DNA from: an uncultured Clostridia bacterium
GTDB lineage: Bacteria > Bacillota > Clostridia > Christensenellales > Borkfalkiaceae
Length of the DNA stretch: 44,067 nucleotides
Reading direction: 5' to 3'
Assembly (NCBI GenBank): GCA_947629665.1
Contig: CANREJ010000012.1
Coordinates: 1-44,067 of the forward strand
How positions within the stretch are numbered: position 1 is the first letter of the stretch; the number at the start of each line of letters is the position of its first letter. The position numbers were made by a program, and so were the translations under genes. Shown here one piece after another: positions 42,693-44,067 of this stretch. The notes beneath the pieces were generated by a model. The model did no database searches. It was not told where the DNA came from and saw only the letters and a program-made list of their open reading frames with translations.

Positions 42693-42783
42693 GCAGAGAT
42701 GGCTGAGCGGTTTAAGGCGCACGATTGGAAATCGTGTGGCGGCTGATACCCGTCCGGAGGTTCAAATCCTCTTCTCTGCGCCA
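42693..42783 (+). tRNA. tRNA-Ser(GGA)
   Basis: The 91-base tRNA has acceptor stem GCAGAGA/TCTCTGC, the TGGCTGAGCGG D-arm region, an anticodon loop TTGGAAA with anticodon GGA (42727-42729), a long variable arm typical of class II tRNA-Ser, a GGTTCAAATCC T-arm and an encoded CCA (42781-42783). It reads serine codons UCC and UCU. Confidence 0.97.
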
Positions 42784-42785
42784 AG

Positions 42786-42822
42786 TGGGACGTAAGTTGA
42801 ACAAAACTTGCGTCCCATTTTT
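42786..42822 (+). terminator. terminator of tRNA-Ser
   Basis: TGGGACGTAAGTT (42786-42798) pairs with AACTTGCGTCCCA (42805-42817), one T-G pair, then TTTTTATT. Confidence 0.9.
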
Positions 42823-42945
42823 ATTGTAAAAGACAGTGAGGGCATTTTCCCGCCCCGCTGTTTTCATTTCCAACGTAACTGCAAAAACAGCAACAGCCGC
42901 TTAAAGCGTCTTTTGGTAGCTTAAAGATTCCTTCCGTCATAGATA

Positions 42946-42988
42946 TTGACAAGCATATCGCTTTGTGCTATAATTCTACTAATCGTAG
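42946..42988 (+). promoter_or_regulatory. strong promoter with palindromic operator-like site, no obvious gene of its own
   Basis: TTGACA (42946-42951), 17-bp spacer and TATAAT (42969-42974) are perfect consensus. Immediately downstream TCTACTAATCGTAGA (42975-42989) is an inverted repeat with 5-bp arms, like BlaI/CopY-type operators. No well-initiated ORF follows before the XRE gene's own promoter. Confidence 0.6.
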
Positions 42989-43042
42989 AGTTTTATTGTG
43001 TGGCGCACGGGAAACGGGCAAATCCACTCAAAAAGAAGTAGG

Positions 43043-43071
43043 TTTACTTTTTCGGCAAAAAAAGCTATAAT
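43043..43071 (+). promoter_or_regulatory. promoter of the XRE regulator gene
   Basis: TTTACT (43043-43048), 17-bp spacer, TATAAT (43066-43071), followed by AGGAGG (43083-43088) and the ATG at 43094. Confidence 0.75.
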
Positions 43072-43093
43072 GAGCCTACACAGGAGGACGTTT

Positions 43094-44067
43094 ATGGGTA
43101 TTTTTAGTAAAAAGCACAGTATCGGAAAAACGATTGCCGAGCTTCGCAAATCAAAAGGTTGGACGCAGGCGGAGCTTGCAGAAAAGTTGCAGGTCAGCGA
43201 TAAAGCGGTCAGTAAATGGGAAAAGGATAACGGCGCGCCAAGCATTGAATTTTTCCCCGCGATTGCAGAACTTTTCGGTGTGAGTATCGATTACATCATG
43301 ACGGGGAAAGAACCAGAAAGGGAAGTCATTACGATTTCCAAAGCCGAGCTTTGCGCCAAGAATGACAATCCAGCCATGCTCGACGGTATCGATATCAATC
43401 ATAAAGACGAGCAAGGAAAGTCGCTTGTGGATTACATTCTGCAATATCAGAGTTTTAAGGTCTTTGTAAAACTCTGCGAATCCCAAAAGGGAAATATCGC
43501 CAAATTTCCAATTCTCGATGCAATTAAGCTGTCGATTTTGACGAACCGCCTCGATTTACTGCGCGGAGAGCAATTTAGCGTTGGGAAAAGCTATTATCCA
43601 CGTTGGATATTTGAAACGGAAAAAGAGCTTTTAATGCTCCTTCCACAGGCGATAGCAGAGATTTTTAACCGTTCGGAACTTGCCAAAGTTAGAGATACCT
43701 GCATATTGACTGACGACATTTTTGAAACGATCGCCTGTGACAAGCGTATCAATGAAGATACTTTTGGTATCCTTTTGGGAAAGCAACCCAACCGTCAATG
43801 TGTTTGGTATCATGTTTTTCCGTATTTGATTCACCAAAGTTATCTTCACAACAATGAAAAAATGTTACGCAGGCTATTGACCCTCTCCGTTGAGAACAAT
43901 CAGTACGCCTATGATAGCATGAAATTGGTGCGTGACAGATATAATGGCGAATTAAATTATGCCCCGAATTTCTTCTTTATGGCGGCGGGTGGTAACAAGG
44001 GGCATGGATTAGTCCGAATTTTGGAAGAAACCATTAAGCTCGCGCTTGAAAAAGGCGATTTCGCTCT
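43094..44067 (+). CDS. XRE-family transcriptional regulator (3' end cut off by the window)
   Basis: The frame is open from ATG 43094 to the window edge (324 codons). Residues 1-70 are a Cro/CI-type helix-turn-helix (TIAELRKSKGWTQAELAEKL, SDKAVSKWEKDNGAPS, ELFGVSIDYIMTG). The long C-terminal part, with EQGKSLVDYILQYQSFKVFV and repeated Leu/Phe helices, is a helical ligand- or protein-binding region that I cannot name. AGGAGG gives the start. Base use is slightly more AT-rich than in the housekeeping genes. An adjacent, unseen gene may be its target. Confidence 0.88.
   Translation, partial: MGIFSKKHSIGKTIAELRKSKGWTQAELAEKLQVSDKAVSKWEKDNGAPSIEFFPAIAELFGVSIDYIMTGKEPEREVITISKAELCAKNDNPAMLDGIDINHKDEQGKSLVDYILQYQSFKVFVKLCESQKGNIAKFPILDAIKLSILTNRLDLLRGEQFSVGKSYYPRWIFETEKELLMLLPQAIAEIFNRSELAKVRDTCILTDDIFETIACDKRINEDTFGILLGKQPNRQCVWYHVFPYLIHQSYLHNNEKMLRRLLTLSVENNQYAYDSMKLVRDRYNGELNYAPNFFFMAAGGNKGHGLVRILEETIKLALEKGDFA

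Noticed and set aside
42997-43093. Short frame from GTG near 42999 running in phase into the XRE gene
   Set aside because: No ribosome binding site precedes it, and the XRE gene has AGGAGG at ATG 43094 plus its own promoter within this stretch.

Overview
The window looks like a chromosomal segment of an uncultured, low-to-mid GC, Gram-positive anaerobe of the class Clostridia. The evidence is a Phe T-box leader before pheST, a DUF4364 regulator, a TSCPD protein, a YtrA-type GntR/ABC cassette, two-subunit class I fumarase, type III pantothenate kinase, a YunB sporulation protein, a large Bacillus/Clostridium-type SRP RNA, and strong AAGGAGG-like ribosome binding sites. YunB suggests, but does not prove, spore formation. 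Most gene ends are TAA or TGA; TAG is rare.

Layout. 1-7200: the 3' end of a glutamate-synthase-type flavoprotein, small unknown genes, DUF4364/TSCPD, a NUDIX hydrolase, then an operon of an ECF S-component, coaX and hom, and a membrane-anchored unknown protein. 7200-7745: an intergenic stretch of degenerate palindromic repeats. 7820-20437: one very large exported-protein reading frame (about 4,200 codons) with a signal peptide, BspA-like LRR and Ig-like parts, roughly twenty MBG/YDG-type repeats and a C-terminal membrane anchor. It is broken by a single in-frame TAG at 10622. 20560-30181: yunB facing pheST with its T-box, a ytrA-like regulator with an ABC exporter, fumarase alpha/beta, and a divergent CPBP protease. 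30185-33554: rlmH, an M14 peptidase, tadA, prs and pth. 33610-40159: mfd, a foldase-like lipoprotein and uppP. 40160-42576: SRP RNA, an Mrp/NBP35 ATPase, a hotdog thioesterase and a small unknown gene. 42693 to the end: tRNA-Ser(GGA) and a truncated XRE regulator that follows an apparently orphan promoter.

Most of the window is housekeeping: cofactor, amino acid and nucleotide supply, translation, repair and envelope lipid recycling. The accessory signal is concentrated in the giant surface-protein locus with its upstream repeat array, and at the tRNA-Ser/XRE end. The points most worth checking are the amber codon inside the giant gene, an AT-rich foreign-looking patch within it, covarying hairpins in the repeat array, several genes whose start codon lies where transcription should begin (apparent leaderless mRNAs), an oversized 5' leader before the Phe T-box, and an unassigned structured leader before the ECF transporter gene.
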